A DNA stretch of 11,527 nt, from assembly GCA_040901795.1 (NCBI GenBank), contig JBBDYH010000164.1, forward strand, positions 1 through 11,527, read 5' to 3'. The position numbers and the translations under genes are program-made. The notes beneath the pieces were generated by a model. The model saw nothing but the letters and a program-made list of their open reading frames with translations. It made no database searches and was not told the origin of the DNA. Source of the DNA: JBBDYH01 sp040901795. GTDB taxonomy: Bacteria > Planctomycetota > Planctomycetia > Pirellulales > JALHPA01. Every line of letters starts with the position of its first letter. The first letter of the stretch is position 1. This document shows positions 1 to 6,698 of the stretch, piece by piece.

Positions 1-835
1 CGCGGACCTCGGCCAGCGGCGTGCCCATTTTCACCAGCGTCGGCGAGACGTGGATTTCTAACTTACTGCCTTCCAGTTGTGCAACAGCCAGCAGCTTGAT
101 CCGATAACCCAGCTCGCGGGCATAGCGCAGATCGGCCGACTCCAGCTTGTCGATGCCCACTCGCGGAATCTCCTTCCAATGGATTCGCGCGCCGAACGCC
201 AGGTGCGCCAGAATCGCCAGCTTCTGCGCCGCGTCGCTGCCGTCGACGTCGAGCGTCGGATCGGCTTCGGCGTAACCCAGCCCCTGGGCCTCCTTCACGG
301 CGCTGGCATAGTCGCCCCCCTGCTCCTCCATCTGCGTGAGGATGAAGTTACTTGTGCCGTTGAGGATGCCCCGTAGCGATAGGATCTGATTGGCAGATAG
401 GCATTGGCTGATGTTCGTGATGATCGGTATGCCGCCGCCGACCGCTGCATCGAAGGCGATCGACCGGCCCAAGCTTCGCGCTCGGTCAAAGAGCTCCGGA
501 CCGTGCTCTGCCAACAGCGCCTTGTTCGCAGTCACTACGTCCTTGCCGCTCTCCAGTAATTCCAGCATGATCGAGCGTGCCGGTTCCAGGCCGCCGACCA
601 GGTGCGCCACTACGCCGATTTCCCGGTTCTTGGTAATCCGGGCCAGATCGTTGCTTACCAGGCCCTTCGGCAGTTCCACTCCCCGCGGCTTCTCGAGGTC
701 GTTGACCACGACCACCTCGATCCACAGCGCACAGCCCGCATGCCGTGCCGTCCGGTCGCCTTGATCGTAAAGCAAGCGGACCACGCCGGTTCCGACGGTT
801 CCCATGCCAACCAGTGCAACCTTGGTTTTCTTCAT
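1..835 (-). CDS. hom: Homoserine dehydrogenase (N-terminal 278 residues; 3' end beyond the window)
   Basis: This enzyme makes L-homoserine from aspartate semialdehyde with NAD(P)H, the branch point toward threonine and methionine in the cytosol. Reading the minus strand from an ATG at 835-833 gives an uninterrupted frame to the window edge. The N-terminal Rossmann fingerprint is VALVGMGTVGTG (residues 6-17). The nucleotide/substrate motif VVTANKALLA (100-109) contains K105. GGGIPII (133-139) and ILNGTSNFILTQM (157-169) are family signatures. The catalytic segment AEADPTLDVDGSDAAQK places E190, D201 and K205 at the same spacing as Glu208, Asp219 and Lys223 of yeast Hom6. Bacterial enzymes are usually about 430 residues, so the rest of the catalytic domain and any C-terminal ACT domain lie outside the window. 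No clear Shine-Dalgarno precedes the ATG. The upstream 290 bp hold no gene on this strand, so it is probably first in its transcript. Identification is secure; the start is the first ATG in frame before the fingerprint. Confidence 0.95.
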   Translation of the reverse strand, partial: MKKTKVALVGMGTVGTGVVRLLYDQGDRTARHAGCALWIEVVVVNDLEKPRGVELPKGLVSNDLARITKNREIGVVAHLVGGLEPARSIMLELLESGKDVVTANKALLAEHGPELFDRARSLGRSIAFDAAVGGGIPIITNISQCLSANQILSLRGILNGTSNFILTQMEEQGGDYASAVKEAQGLGYAEADPTLDVDGSDAAQKLAILAHLAFGARIHWKEIPRVGIDKLESADLRYARELGYRIKLLAVAQLEGSKLEIHVSPTLVKMGTPLAEVR

Positions 836-1127
836 CAGCCGGGTGGAGTGCTCGAACGCCCAGACAACTCGAGGACTGCTATCGGTTGGGCGAGGTTCGT
901 TGAGAGGGGGGGGAAATCAGTCGGGCTGAGCCACATCTAACTCTAACTTATTAACTGACTTACTGTTGAGCAAATCGACGATCGTAAAGCTCGGTTGCCC
1001 GGTCGTCAAGGCGGTCAAACATGGGGATCCTACATGCATGACAATTAAGATTTGCCCCTACGGGCCGTCCGGCCGAAATAAAACTTATCGGGTGCATAAA
1101 CATGCAGCGACTGTAACGAATGGGTAA
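836..1127. other. Gene-free, relatively AT-rich stretch upstream of hom
   Basis: This stretch separates the hom start from the degraded coding fragments that follow. Reading frames here are short and show no recognisable protein features. It holds an 8-G run at 906-913 and AT-rich patches around 938-960 and 1078-1130, a composition unlike the GC-rich genes either side. The hom promoter must lie here if hom is first in its transcript, but no convincing -35/-10 pair was found on the minus strand: a TTGCTC...TAAGTT pair near 950-978 matches only three of six bases in each box. Nothing else can be supported. Confidence 0.5.
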
Positions 1128-1398
1128 AATAACCGGTTTACACAACTCTTGTTTGGCACCGATCTCCAGTACAACGTCGTGCCACAGCACCTGCGTGCCG
1201 ATTTAGGAAACGGTGACGACACGCTAATTGCAACAGGCAATTGGGCGCCCGAGCCGTCTCATGTCAGCTTCAATGGCGGCCCCGGCGGCAATCGACTGAC
1301 GTTGACTAGTAATCTATTCTCGCAATTATCGACCAACAACTTCGTCAGTGGCTGAACTTTAGCCACTCCCACGCTCACCATCACTGGCGACGCGGCGG
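1128..1398 (+). pseudogene. Remnant of an extracellular Gly/Asn/Asp-rich repeat protein
   Basis: The frame opens after a TAA at 1125-1127 and reads through a phrase like those of large secreted planctomycete surface proteins. Visible motifs are GTDLQYNVV, then DLGNGDDTL, which resembles an RTX/haemolysin-type GxGxDxL unit, then VSFNGGPGGNRLTLTSN. A TGA interrupts the frame at 1353-1355, yet the same frame continues with surface-protein-like sequence (ATPTLTITGDAAA) up to about 1398. Shortly after that the frame changes to that of an M42 peptidase tail. No signal peptide or plausible start with a ribosome binding site exists; the first possible initiation codon is a TTG at 1149. The protein family cannot be named from so short a piece. 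I read it as a decayed internal or C-terminal fragment of a much longer gene. A short expressed 68-residue protein starting at 1149 is the less likely alternative. Confidence 0.5.
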
Positions 1399-1617
1399 CT
1401 GCCGTATCAGCTCGGCGCGCAAAGCCGAGCCACCGGGACCGACGCCAACCCGATGCAGCTCAACCGCGCCGGTGTGGCGACGGGTTTGGTGAGCATCGCC
1501 AATCGCTACATGCACAGCGCTGTCGAGATCGTCTCGTTGGACGACATCGACCGGGCGGCGGACCTCTTGGCCGCGTTCGTGGTCGATCTACGCGGAGATG
1601 AAGATTGGACGCCGTGA
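1399..1617 (+). pseudogene. C-terminal fragment of an M42-family metallo-aminopeptidase
   Basis: The last 72 codons of a glutamyl aminopeptidase/FrvX-like M42 peptidase are readable, ending at TGA 1615-1617. Recognisable blocks are LPYQLGAQSRATGTDAN, then QLNRAGVATGLVSIANRYMHS, then VEIVSLDDIDRAADLLAAF. The His of RYMHS corresponds to the family's C-terminal metal ligand. Intact M42 enzymes are about 340-370 residues, so roughly four fifths of the gene is missing. The frame is closed by a TAG at 1360-1362, and the sequence between that stop and 1399 does not look like M42. There is no start codon before the ATG of NPMQL. The tail is well conserved, with no stop or frameshift inside it, which suggests a fairly recent deletion or rearrangement that fused it to the surface-protein fragment. 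A functional product is unlikely. Confidence 0.8.
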
Positions 1618-1686
1618 GTTACGCCCCATAATGAGCAACGGCCGCCGCAAGAATCGCGTGACGGCCGCCGAAGCGGTATTCCCGAT

Positions 1687-1738
1687 CTCGCAGGCGACCC
1701 CGTTTCGACAACCTGTCGCGCGTCGAGCCGCCTGCGAG
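1687..1738. repeat. Inverted repeat with a 10-bp perfect stem, 32-nt loop
   Basis: CTCGCAGGCG at 1687-1696 is exactly complementary to 1729-1738. Just outside, GATCT (1684-1688) meets its complement AGATC (1744-1748) across an unpaired bulge. It lies between the M42 fragment and the 3' end of the convergent secreted-protein gene, where a bidirectional terminator could sit. The loop is long and there is no T-run, so a terminator role is unproven. It may be a decayed member of the paired-arm repeats found elsewhere in the window, but its sequence matches none of them. Confidence 0.4.
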
Positions 1739-1806
1739 GCTTGAGATCGTTTGAAGTCCCCACGCATCGTGTGCGGAACGGCACACCGAGCGTGCCCACT
1801 ACATTG

Positions 1807-2217
1807 CTACTCGACCGCCAATTGAGCGCCGACAAAGGGGTTGATCACCACCTGCGGGACCGGGCCGCTAGACTTCGGTAATTGGACCGTCTTGTTGGTA
1901 TTCGACGTTGGCTTCGAATTCTCCTCCGGCACGACGTGAGGATTGATGATCTCTTTCGGTCCTGTCATCTCGCCGAGGATCTCGGGAGTCATGACGCCCG
2001 GCGGGTACGCCCACGGGCTCCAGCCGTAGGCCCGCGGAACCGGGTAGCTGTAGTACACCGGCGGGTGCATGGCATAGTATGGAACATGCTCGCGGGTATA
2101 GCCGGTATACCAGGGTGCGAAGCCGCCCCAAGCTCCGTGGTTCGCCTTGGCAGGCTCGGGAATTAGACAAAACACCGCCATCGCGGTCGCCACGAACAAT
2201 AGGTTCTTGATCATCAT
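1807..2217 (-). CDS. Small secreted Tyr/Pro-rich protein of unknown function
   Basis: The 136-residue product begins with a classic signal peptide: MMIKN, then a hydrophobic core LLFVATAMAVFCLI (6-19), then a likely signal peptidase I site after AKA (23-25). The mature part is rich in aromatic residues and proline (APWYTGY, PYYAMHPPVYYSYPVP, YGWSPWAYPPGVMTPE; residues 34-79). A polar Asn/Thr/Ser linker covers 98-117. The motif INPxV occurs twice, at 91-95 (INPHV) and 125-129 (INPFV). There is no cysteine in the mature protein and no lipobox, so a lipoprotein is unlikely. I recognise the general style as common in planctomycetes but cannot assign a function. Two consecutive ATGs (2217 and 2214) are equally possible starts, and no Shine-Dalgarno is seen. 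It is divergent from queG, with 109 bp between their starts. Confidence 0.8.
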   Translation of the reverse strand: MMIKNLLFVATAMAVFCLIPEPAKANHGAWGGFAPWYTGYTREHVPYYAMHPPVYYSYPVPRAYGWSPWAYPPGVMTPEILGEMTGPKEIINPHVVPEENSKPTSNTNKTVQLPKSSGPVPQVVINPFVGAQLAVE

Positions 2218-2326
2218 GAATGTCGGGTCGTTGGAGGAATGATAACGGCTAAGCAGCTACTTTTACGTTAAACAGAGCAATGGCCCATTACAACTCCCAG
2301 ACCATCCATTTTGCCCTTTTTGACAG

Positions 2327-3436
2327 ATGCCGCCCCTCGCAGCCAACGCAACAGACCTGACCGCCCGACTAAAGCGAGAGGCCCAACGGCTCGGGTTTGC
2401 CCTTTCCGGCGCCTGTCCAGCGGTTACTCCCCCGGGTTTCGTCCGTTTCCAGGAGTGGTTGGCATCTGGCTTCGCCGGCGAAATGCGGTATTTAAGCGAT
2501 CGAGCGCCTGCATATGAGCACCCGGGAAATGTGTTGGATGGCGTCCGCACCATTCTGATGCTGGCGATGCCTTACCGGACGGCCGAGCCCAAGGCGACCA
2601 ATGCCGGTCAAGGCAAAGTATCGCGGTACGCCTGGGGCCAGGATTACCACGAACTCATCTGGCAGCGGCTTGACGAACTTGCAGCCTGGCTGTCTTTGCA
2701 GTCGCCAGGATGCCGCGTACGGGGCGTGGTCGATACGGCGCCGCTGCTGGAGCGTGAGTTTGCGCAGCTCGCCGGTCTAGGGTGGGTCGGCAAGAACACC
2801 CTGCTCTTGAACAAGGACCTTGGAAGCTGGTTCTTCCTGGCGGCATTGCTGACCGATGCCGAGTTGGATTATGACGAACCGTACGCCGCCGACCATTGTG
2901 GCACTTGCACCGCCTGCCTCGACGCCTGTCCGACCGACGCCTTCGTCGCGCCTTACGTGCTGGACGCGCGAAAATGCATCAGCTACTTGACCATCGAGCT
3001 GCGCAGTCCAATCCCTGAACCGCTACGCGAAGAGGTCGGCGAGTGGCTCTTCGGCTGTGACGTGTGCCAGGATGTTTGCCCCTGGAACACACGCGCGCAC
3101 AACGCCGCGCATACGGACGAACCGGTGCTACAGCCTGCCGAAGGGATGAACCCGGTCGATCTGATCGAGTTATTTGACCTCGACGAGGAAGCGTTCCGCC
3201 GGCGCTTCCGCCAGACGCCACTCTGGCGTGCCAAGCGTCGCGGGTTGTTGCGCAACGCAGCAATCGTTCTCGGCAACCGCCCGACCGAAGCGGCGATTGC
3301 CGCCTTGATGAAGGGATTGGGCGACTCCGAGCCGCTGGTGCGCGAGGCATGTGCGTGGGCACTCGAAAGGCATCCCATCAGCGAAGAGCCAGGACGGAAG
3401 CCGGAGAATGAACTGGCCGCAAATCGACGGGAATAA
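2327..3436 (+). CDS. queG: Epoxyqueuosine reductase QueG
   Basis: QueG reduces epoxyqueuosine to queuosine at position 34 of tRNAs with GUN anticodons, using cobalamin and two [4Fe-4S] clusters; it is the last step of queuosine synthesis. The 369-residue product has the family layout. The N-terminal cobalamin-binding half includes GEMRYL (51-56) and VVDTAPLLEREFA (134-146), with D136 as the probable catalytic acid, followed by GWVGKNTLL (152-160). The ferredoxin-like section has CGTCTACLDACP (C191, C194, C197, C201) and CDVCQDVCPWN (C244, C247, C251), with C217 of RKCISYLTIE nearby. A helical C-terminal region (about 300-350) looks HEAT-like. Length is normal for the family. The ATG at 2327 has no Shine-Dalgarno but gives a full-length N-terminus. 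The last six residues and the stop lie within a palindromic repeat (3417-3535). It converges with dusB, another tRNA-modification gene. Confidence 0.95.
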   Translation: MPPLAANATDLTARLKREAQRLGFALSGACPAVTPPGFVRFQEWLASGFAGEMRYLSDRAPAYEHPGNVLDGVRTILMLAMPYRTAEPKATNAGQGKVSRYAWGQDYHELIWQRLDELAAWLSLQSPGCRVRGVVDTAPLLEREFAQLAGLGWVGKNTLLLNKDLGSWFFLAALLTDAELDYDEPYAADHCGTCTACLDACPTDAFVAPYVLDARKCISYLTIELRSPIPEPLREEVGEWLFGCDVCQDVCPWNTRAHNAAHTDEPVLQPAEGMNPVDLIELFDLDEEAFRRRFRQTPLWRAKRRGLLRNAAIVLGNRPTEAAIAALMKGLGDSEPLVREACAWALERHPISEEPGRKPENELAANRRE

Positions 3437-3535
3437 ACGCGAATATGGCAAAACGATGCCGCGCGTTGTCTGTCTCAATGTCGTTGGCCAAATGCGGGCA
3501 TTTGCCGATTCGCGTCCATGCGCGTGGATTTGCGG
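3417..3535. repeat. Composite inverted repeat, family A (queG/dusB gap)
   Basis: The left arm, 3417-3452, begins CCGCAAATCGACGGGAAT and ends CGCGAATATGGCAAA. The right arm, 3501-3535, is its inverted copy (TTTGCCGATTCGCGTCCATG ... GATTTGCGG). About 29 of 35 positions pair when the right arm is reverse-complemented, with one single-base gap. The 48-nt spacer shows nothing recognisable. Each arm contains tandem-like CGCGAAT/GACG steps. The left arm overlaps the 3' end of queG and supplies its TAA stop; the right arm ends 19 bp from the dusB stop. As RNA it could form a long stem that terminates both convergent genes, though it has no T-tract. Confidence 0.85.
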
Positions 3536-3554
3536 CTAATAATGACATCTGACA

Positions 3555-4682
3555 CTATGCTTCGCATGTCTCCGTTTCATCGACCTCGCCGCCCGGATGC
3601 CGGCCTGGCAAGTCCTCGGAATAGAAGCGTTCGAGAACGGCTGCCCATTCCTCGCGCCGCCGCACGGCGACGAAGGCCTCGCGAACCGCAAGCGGCTGCG
3701 GATGCAAACGCGAATACTTGATGCCGAATTTGCGCATCTGCCGCGAAGAAACCTCCGACCCATAGATTTCTTCCGCGAGCCGGTAGTGCTCACGGATCAC
3801 GTCGCGCTGCTGGAAAAGCGATGGCGGAGGCGGGCACGGCCGGCCCTCGGCGATCGCGCGGGCCTGTTGAAAGATCCACGGATTGCCGATTGCGCCCCGC
3901 GCAGCCGTTACACCATCGACGCCCGTCTCGCGGATCATCGCGATGCAGGCTTGTGGCGTGAACAAGTCGCCGCTGCCGAGAACCGTACGCGAGCCCGCGT
4001 GCCGCTTTACCTCGCGCAAGAACTCCCAGCGGCTCGGGCCAACGTAACGCTGCTCGACTGTGCGGCCGTGAACAGTGATCGCCGCCACGCCGCGGACAAA
4101 CGCGCCGTCGAAGATTGTAAAAAAACGCTCGCGGCTTTCCGATGTGTCGTCAATGCCTCGCCGCATCTTCACGGTGACCGGTATGTGCGACGGCACGGCG
4201 TCGCGCACGCGGTCGACGATCTCGAGCGCCACATCTGGTTGACCGAGGTGATACCCGCCGCGGCAGCGGCCGAGCACTTTTTTTACCGGGCAGCCAAAGT
4301 TGAGATCGATGACGTCGAAGCCTGCTTCCACTAGCCGCATGGCTGCCGGACCGAAATCCTCCGGATTCGCGCCCATAAGCTGCCCGCCGACCGGGTGCTC
4401 CTCATCGGTCACGCGCATCCGGCCGCGGTTCCGTTTCGTTTGCCCCGCTTGCAAGACGAACTGGTCGAGCATTACCTCGCACAGCGTGTAAGGCGCGCCC
4501 AGCCGCCGCGCGATCACGCGCATCGCCCAATCGCTGTACCCGGAAAGCGCGGCCTGGACCACGGGAAAGCCGATCTCGAGTGCACCGATCCGCAGCGGCC
4601 GCCATGGAGCATACCTCTGCGGCGGCGCTGCAACCGCGGCGGACGCGGTGATTGGCAACGATTCACCAAGCGACATGGACAT
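3555..4682 (-). CDS. dusB: tRNA-dihydrouridine synthase, DusB-like
   Basis: Dus enzymes are FMN-dependent and reduce specific uridines of the tRNA D-loop with NADPH. The 375-residue product shows the Dus TIM-barrel landmarks: PVVQAALSGYSDWAMR (40-55, FMN site), GGQLMGANPEDF (99-110), and the catalytic loop DLNFGCPVKKV (126-136) with catalytic C131. VTVKMRRG (169-176) supplies the FMN-contacting K172. TVHGRTVEQRY (203-213) carries H205. LGSGDL (235-240) and ARGAIGNPWIFQQA (261-274) form the phosphate-binding end. The helical C-terminal domain (about 290-355) is typical. The sequence resembles the DusB branch most, but substrate position cannot be proven from sequence. An N-terminal extension of about 25 residues precedes the barrel; ATGs at 4682 and 4676 are both usable. 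No Shine-Dalgarno is visible. The gene is convergent with queG, and its upstream region contains repeat family B. Confidence 0.9.
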   Translation of the reverse strand: MSMSLGESLPITASAAVAAPPQRYAPWRPLRIGALEIGFPVVQAALSGYSDWAMRVIARRLGAPYTLCEVMLDQFVLQAGQTKRNRGRMRVTDEEHPVGGQLMGANPEDFGPAAMRLVEAGFDVIDLNFGCPVKKVLGRCRGGYHLGQPDVALEIVDRVRDAVPSHIPVTVKMRRGIDDTSESRERFFTIFDGAFVRGVAAITVHGRTVEQRYVGPSRWEFLREVKRHAGSRTVLGSGDLFTPQACIAMIRETGVDGVTAARGAIGNPWIFQQARAIAEGRPCPPPPSLFQQRDVIREHYRLAEEIYGSEVSSRQMRKFGIKYSRLHPQPLAVREAFVAVRRREEWAAVLERFYSEDLPGRHPGGEVDETETCEA

Positions 4683-4773
4683 AGCACGAGCGAAGACAGG
4701 AGTTCTCTACGCGACTTTATATTTTAGCGTTGGCAGCAATGACCCGTCGATCTGTGTTGTTGTCCACATTTTA

Positions 4774-4888
4774 TGGAGTGCGGCGGCTCGTCGCCGCTTT
4801 GGATTTCAAATCGCCCTTCGATCGGGTTAACGCTCTTGGCGCGCGACCCGCATCGAAATCCAAAGCGGCGACAAGTCGCCGCACTCCA
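4774..4888. repeat. Composite inverted repeat, family B
   Basis: Two 34-nt arms face each other: 4774-4807 (starts TGGAGTGCGGCG, ends CGCTTTGGATTTC) and 4855-4888 (starts GAAATCCAAAGCGGCG, ends CGCCGCACTCCA). They pair at 32 of 34 positions. Each arm also holds its own small hairpin; in the right arm GCGGCGA and TCGCCGC flank the loop CAAG. The structure is therefore nested: two small hairpins inside one long stem. The spacer is 47 nt. It lies in the 268-bp gap between the divergent dusB and the small gene at 4951, so it sits in or next to both promoter regions. No open frame of note is in this gap. Confidence 0.9.
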
Positions 4889-4935
4889 AAGGCTGCGGTC
4901 CGGTGTTTGCACGGCATTCCGGCAGGCAACCATTG

Positions 4936-4943
4936 AAAAGGAG
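4936..4943 (+). promoter_or_regulatory. Strong Shine-Dalgarno sequence fixing a GTG start
   Basis: AAAAGGAG lies 7 nt before the GTG at 4951. It is the clearest ribosome binding site in the window and decides the start of the following small gene; upstream alternatives such as the in-frame codon at 4903 lack any such site and run close to repeat B. Confidence 0.75.
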
Positions 4944-4950
4944 CATTACC

Positions 4951-5232
4951 GTGTCACATCATAAGTCCATCCACGACCCGCACTACCAGGAAGTTCCGCC
5001 CAAAGAAGTGCACCCCACGAAAGCCGGCGCACGCGGCGTTCAAGCGGGAGGCAACGCCGGAGCGATGGGCGACCCGGTAAGTGATCAGTCGCAGCACAAC
5101 TACCAGGTCAGCCGCGACACGGACATGACACAGCATGCTGAGGACGCAGCTCAACGACGCCAAGAGTTCGAAGCGGCGCACCGCCGCGAAGAGATCGACG
5201 ACGCGCGGATGAACAAGGTTCACAACGTCTGA
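4951..5232 (+). CDS. Small hydrophilic His-rich protein of unknown function
   Basis: The product is 93 residues from a GTG start placed by a strong AAGGAG. It has no signal peptide, membrane segment, cysteine or tryptophan. The N-terminus is His-rich (SHHKSIHDPHYQEVPPKEVH; five of the nine histidines lie within residues 1-21). Next is a short Gly/Ala stretch (26-40, AGARGVQAGGNAGAMG). The C-terminal third is strongly charged and probably helical (about 60-88, with repeated E/D/R). It looks largely disordered. Metal binding or a stress-associated role could be imagined from the histidines, but nothing in the sequence proves either, and I do not recognise the family. It is tail-to-tail with zwf, with only 8 bp between their stop codons. 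The good ribosome binding site, an intact frame and an abrupt end at the zwf terminus support a real gene. Confidence 0.7.
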   Translation: MSHHKSIHDPHYQEVPPKEVHPTKAGARGVQAGGNAGAMGDPVSDQSQHNYQVSRDTDMTQHAEDAAQRRQEFEAAHRREEIDDARMNKVHNV

Positions 5233-5240
5233 TGTCTCGA

Positions 5241-6695
5241 CTATTGAATCACCGGGCAGGTGTCGAACCACTCGCTGCCTTGCTGGTGAATCCAAAGGGT
5301 CGATTCGTCCGGCCCCCAGAGACCCGGCTCGTAAGTGGATAGCGCCGGCTGCCCGCGCTCTTGCCACGCGGCGATGATCGGATCGATGATTCCCCAGGCC
5401 AGCTCGACTTCATCGGCTCGCGCAAACAAGCTTGCATCGCCGGCCAGCGCGTCGAGCAACAGCCGTTGATATGCCTCGGGCAATTCCGACTTGAACTCGC
5501 GCGAGAAGCGGAAATCGAGGTCGGTCAGCCGCAACTGCATGCCGGCGTCAGGCACTTTCGATTGAAAATGCAACTGGATGCCCTCGGCCGGCTGCACCTG
5601 AATCACTAGCCGGTTGGCGTCGCGGTGCACTCGCTGTCCGGTTTGAAAGAGCATCGTGGGCGGCTGTCGAAACTGGATCACAATCTGCGTCGTCCGGCAC
5701 GACATCCCTTTTCCCGAGCGCAGATAAAACGGCACGCCTTGCCAGCGCCAGTTGTCGACCTCCAGGCGAATTGCCGCAAACGTCGCCGTCTGGCTGTTTT
5801 TGGCCACACCCGGCTCATCGAGATAACCAAGGTAGTGCCCGCGCACCGTGTGCCGCGCTACTTCCTCGGCGGAGAGCGGATGAATCGCTTGCAGCACCTT
5901 GACCTTCTCATCGCGGATGGCATCGGCCTTGTAGCGCACGGGCGCTTCCATCGCCGTGATCATCAAGAGCTGCAAGAGGTGGTTTTGAAACATATCACGA
6001 AGGATGCCCGAACCATCGTAATAAGCGCCGCGACGACCAACCAGCACCTCCTCGGCCACCGTGATCTGCACGTGGTCGACGTAGTTGCGGTTCCAAACCG
6101 GCTCGAAGATCGTATTGGCGAACCGCAGCACCAAGACGTTCTGGACCGTTTCTTTACCGAGGTAATGGTCGATGCGGTAGACCTGGTCTTCGCGAAACAC
6201 GCGGTGCACCGCGTCGTTGAGCTGGCGGGCAGTCTCGCGGTCGCCGCCGAAGGGTTTCTCGATGATGATCCGCCTCCGGCCGCGGGTTTCTTCGGCCAGC
6301 CCGGCAGCTCCCAGATGCTCGATCGCCGGCTCATAAAACTGTGGCGCCGTGGCCAGATAGTACAGCCGGGTGGATTCGCTGGCGTCCGATTCAAGGGATT
6401 TCAGCCGCTTGGCGAGCGCGCGAAAGTCATCGGCCGTACCGATATCGCCCGGCTGGTAGAAGATGGACTGTGCAAAGTTCTCCCAGCTTTCGCTCGTGAA
6501 CTCGCTGCCGGCGAACTTGGCGGTGGATTCCGCCAGCTTGCCGCGCCACTCGTCGTCGGTGAACGTAGTCCGCGAGAAGCCGATCACGCGCGTCGGTTCC
6601 GGCAGCCGTTTCTTGCGATACAGGCCATAGAGCGCCGGAATCAGCTTGCGGCTGGTGAGGTCGCCCGAGGCGCCGAAAATAATGATCGTGTGCAT
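5241..6695 (-). CDS. zwf: Glucose-6-phosphate 1-dehydrogenase
   Basis: The enzyme oxidises glucose 6-phosphate to 6-phosphogluconolactone and yields NADPH, the entry to the oxidative pentose phosphate pathway. The 484-residue length is normal. The N-terminal nucleotide-binding motif is FGASGDLTSRKLIPALY (7-23). IIIEKPFGGD (143-152) and the substrate signature RIDHYLGKE (174-182) follow, with D176 and H177. DMFQNHLLQ (234-242) carries the general base H239; D176 and H239 match the Asp-His dyad of the Leuconostoc enzyme. VPFYLRSGKGM (321-331) belongs to the C-terminal beta+alpha domain. The ATG at 6695 lies 3 bp after the SDR stop, so the two are almost certainly co-transcribed and zwf may depend on translation of the SDR, since it has no Shine-Dalgarno of its own. 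It is the last gene of the minus-strand cluster. The lactonase partner gene (pgl) is not in the window. Confidence 0.97.
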   Translation of the reverse strand: MHTIIIFGASGDLTSRKLIPALYGLYRKKRLPEPTRVIGFSRTTFTDDEWRGKLAESTAKFAGSEFTSESWENFAQSIFYQPGDIGTADDFRALAKRLKSLESDASESTRLYYLATAPQFYEPAIEHLGAAGLAEETRGRRRIIIEKPFGGDRETARQLNDAVHRVFREDQVYRIDHYLGKETVQNVLVLRFANTIFEPVWNRNYVDHVQITVAEEVLVGRRGAYYDGSGILRDMFQNHLLQLLMITAMEAPVRYKADAIRDEKVKVLQAIHPLSAEEVARHTVRGHYLGYLDEPGVAKNSQTATFAAIRLEVDNWRWQGVPFYLRSGKGMSCRTTQIVIQFRQPPTMLFQTGQRVHRDANRLVIQVQPAEGIQLHFQSKVPDAGMQLRLTDLDFRFSREFKSELPEAYQRLLLDALAGDASLFARADEVELAWGIIDPIIAAWQERGQPALSTYEPGLWGPDESTLWIHQQGSEWFDTCPVIQ

Positions 6696-6698
6696 GAT

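Noticed and set aside
960..1190. Minus-strand open frame (76 codons) upstream of hom
   Set aside because: There is no family resemblance or ribosome binding site, and it overlaps the plus-strand surface-protein remnant.
1506..1835. Minus-strand open frame (109 codons) opposite the M42 fragment
   Set aside because: It overlaps the clear M42 tail on the plus strand and the end of the secreted-protein gene; composition is shadow-like.
3436..3555. Rho-independent terminator between queG and dusB
   Set aside because: A long stem can form, but no T-tract follows either arm; the structure is better explained as a repeat element.
3597..4334. Plus-strand open frame (245 codons) opposite dusB
   Set aside because: It has low-complexity Arg/Ala/His composition typical of an antisense shadow, while the minus strand has every Dus motif.
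4903..4950. Upstream in-frame start for the small His-rich protein
   Set aside because: No ribosome binding site precedes it, and the GTG at 4951 has AAGGAG at ideal spacing.
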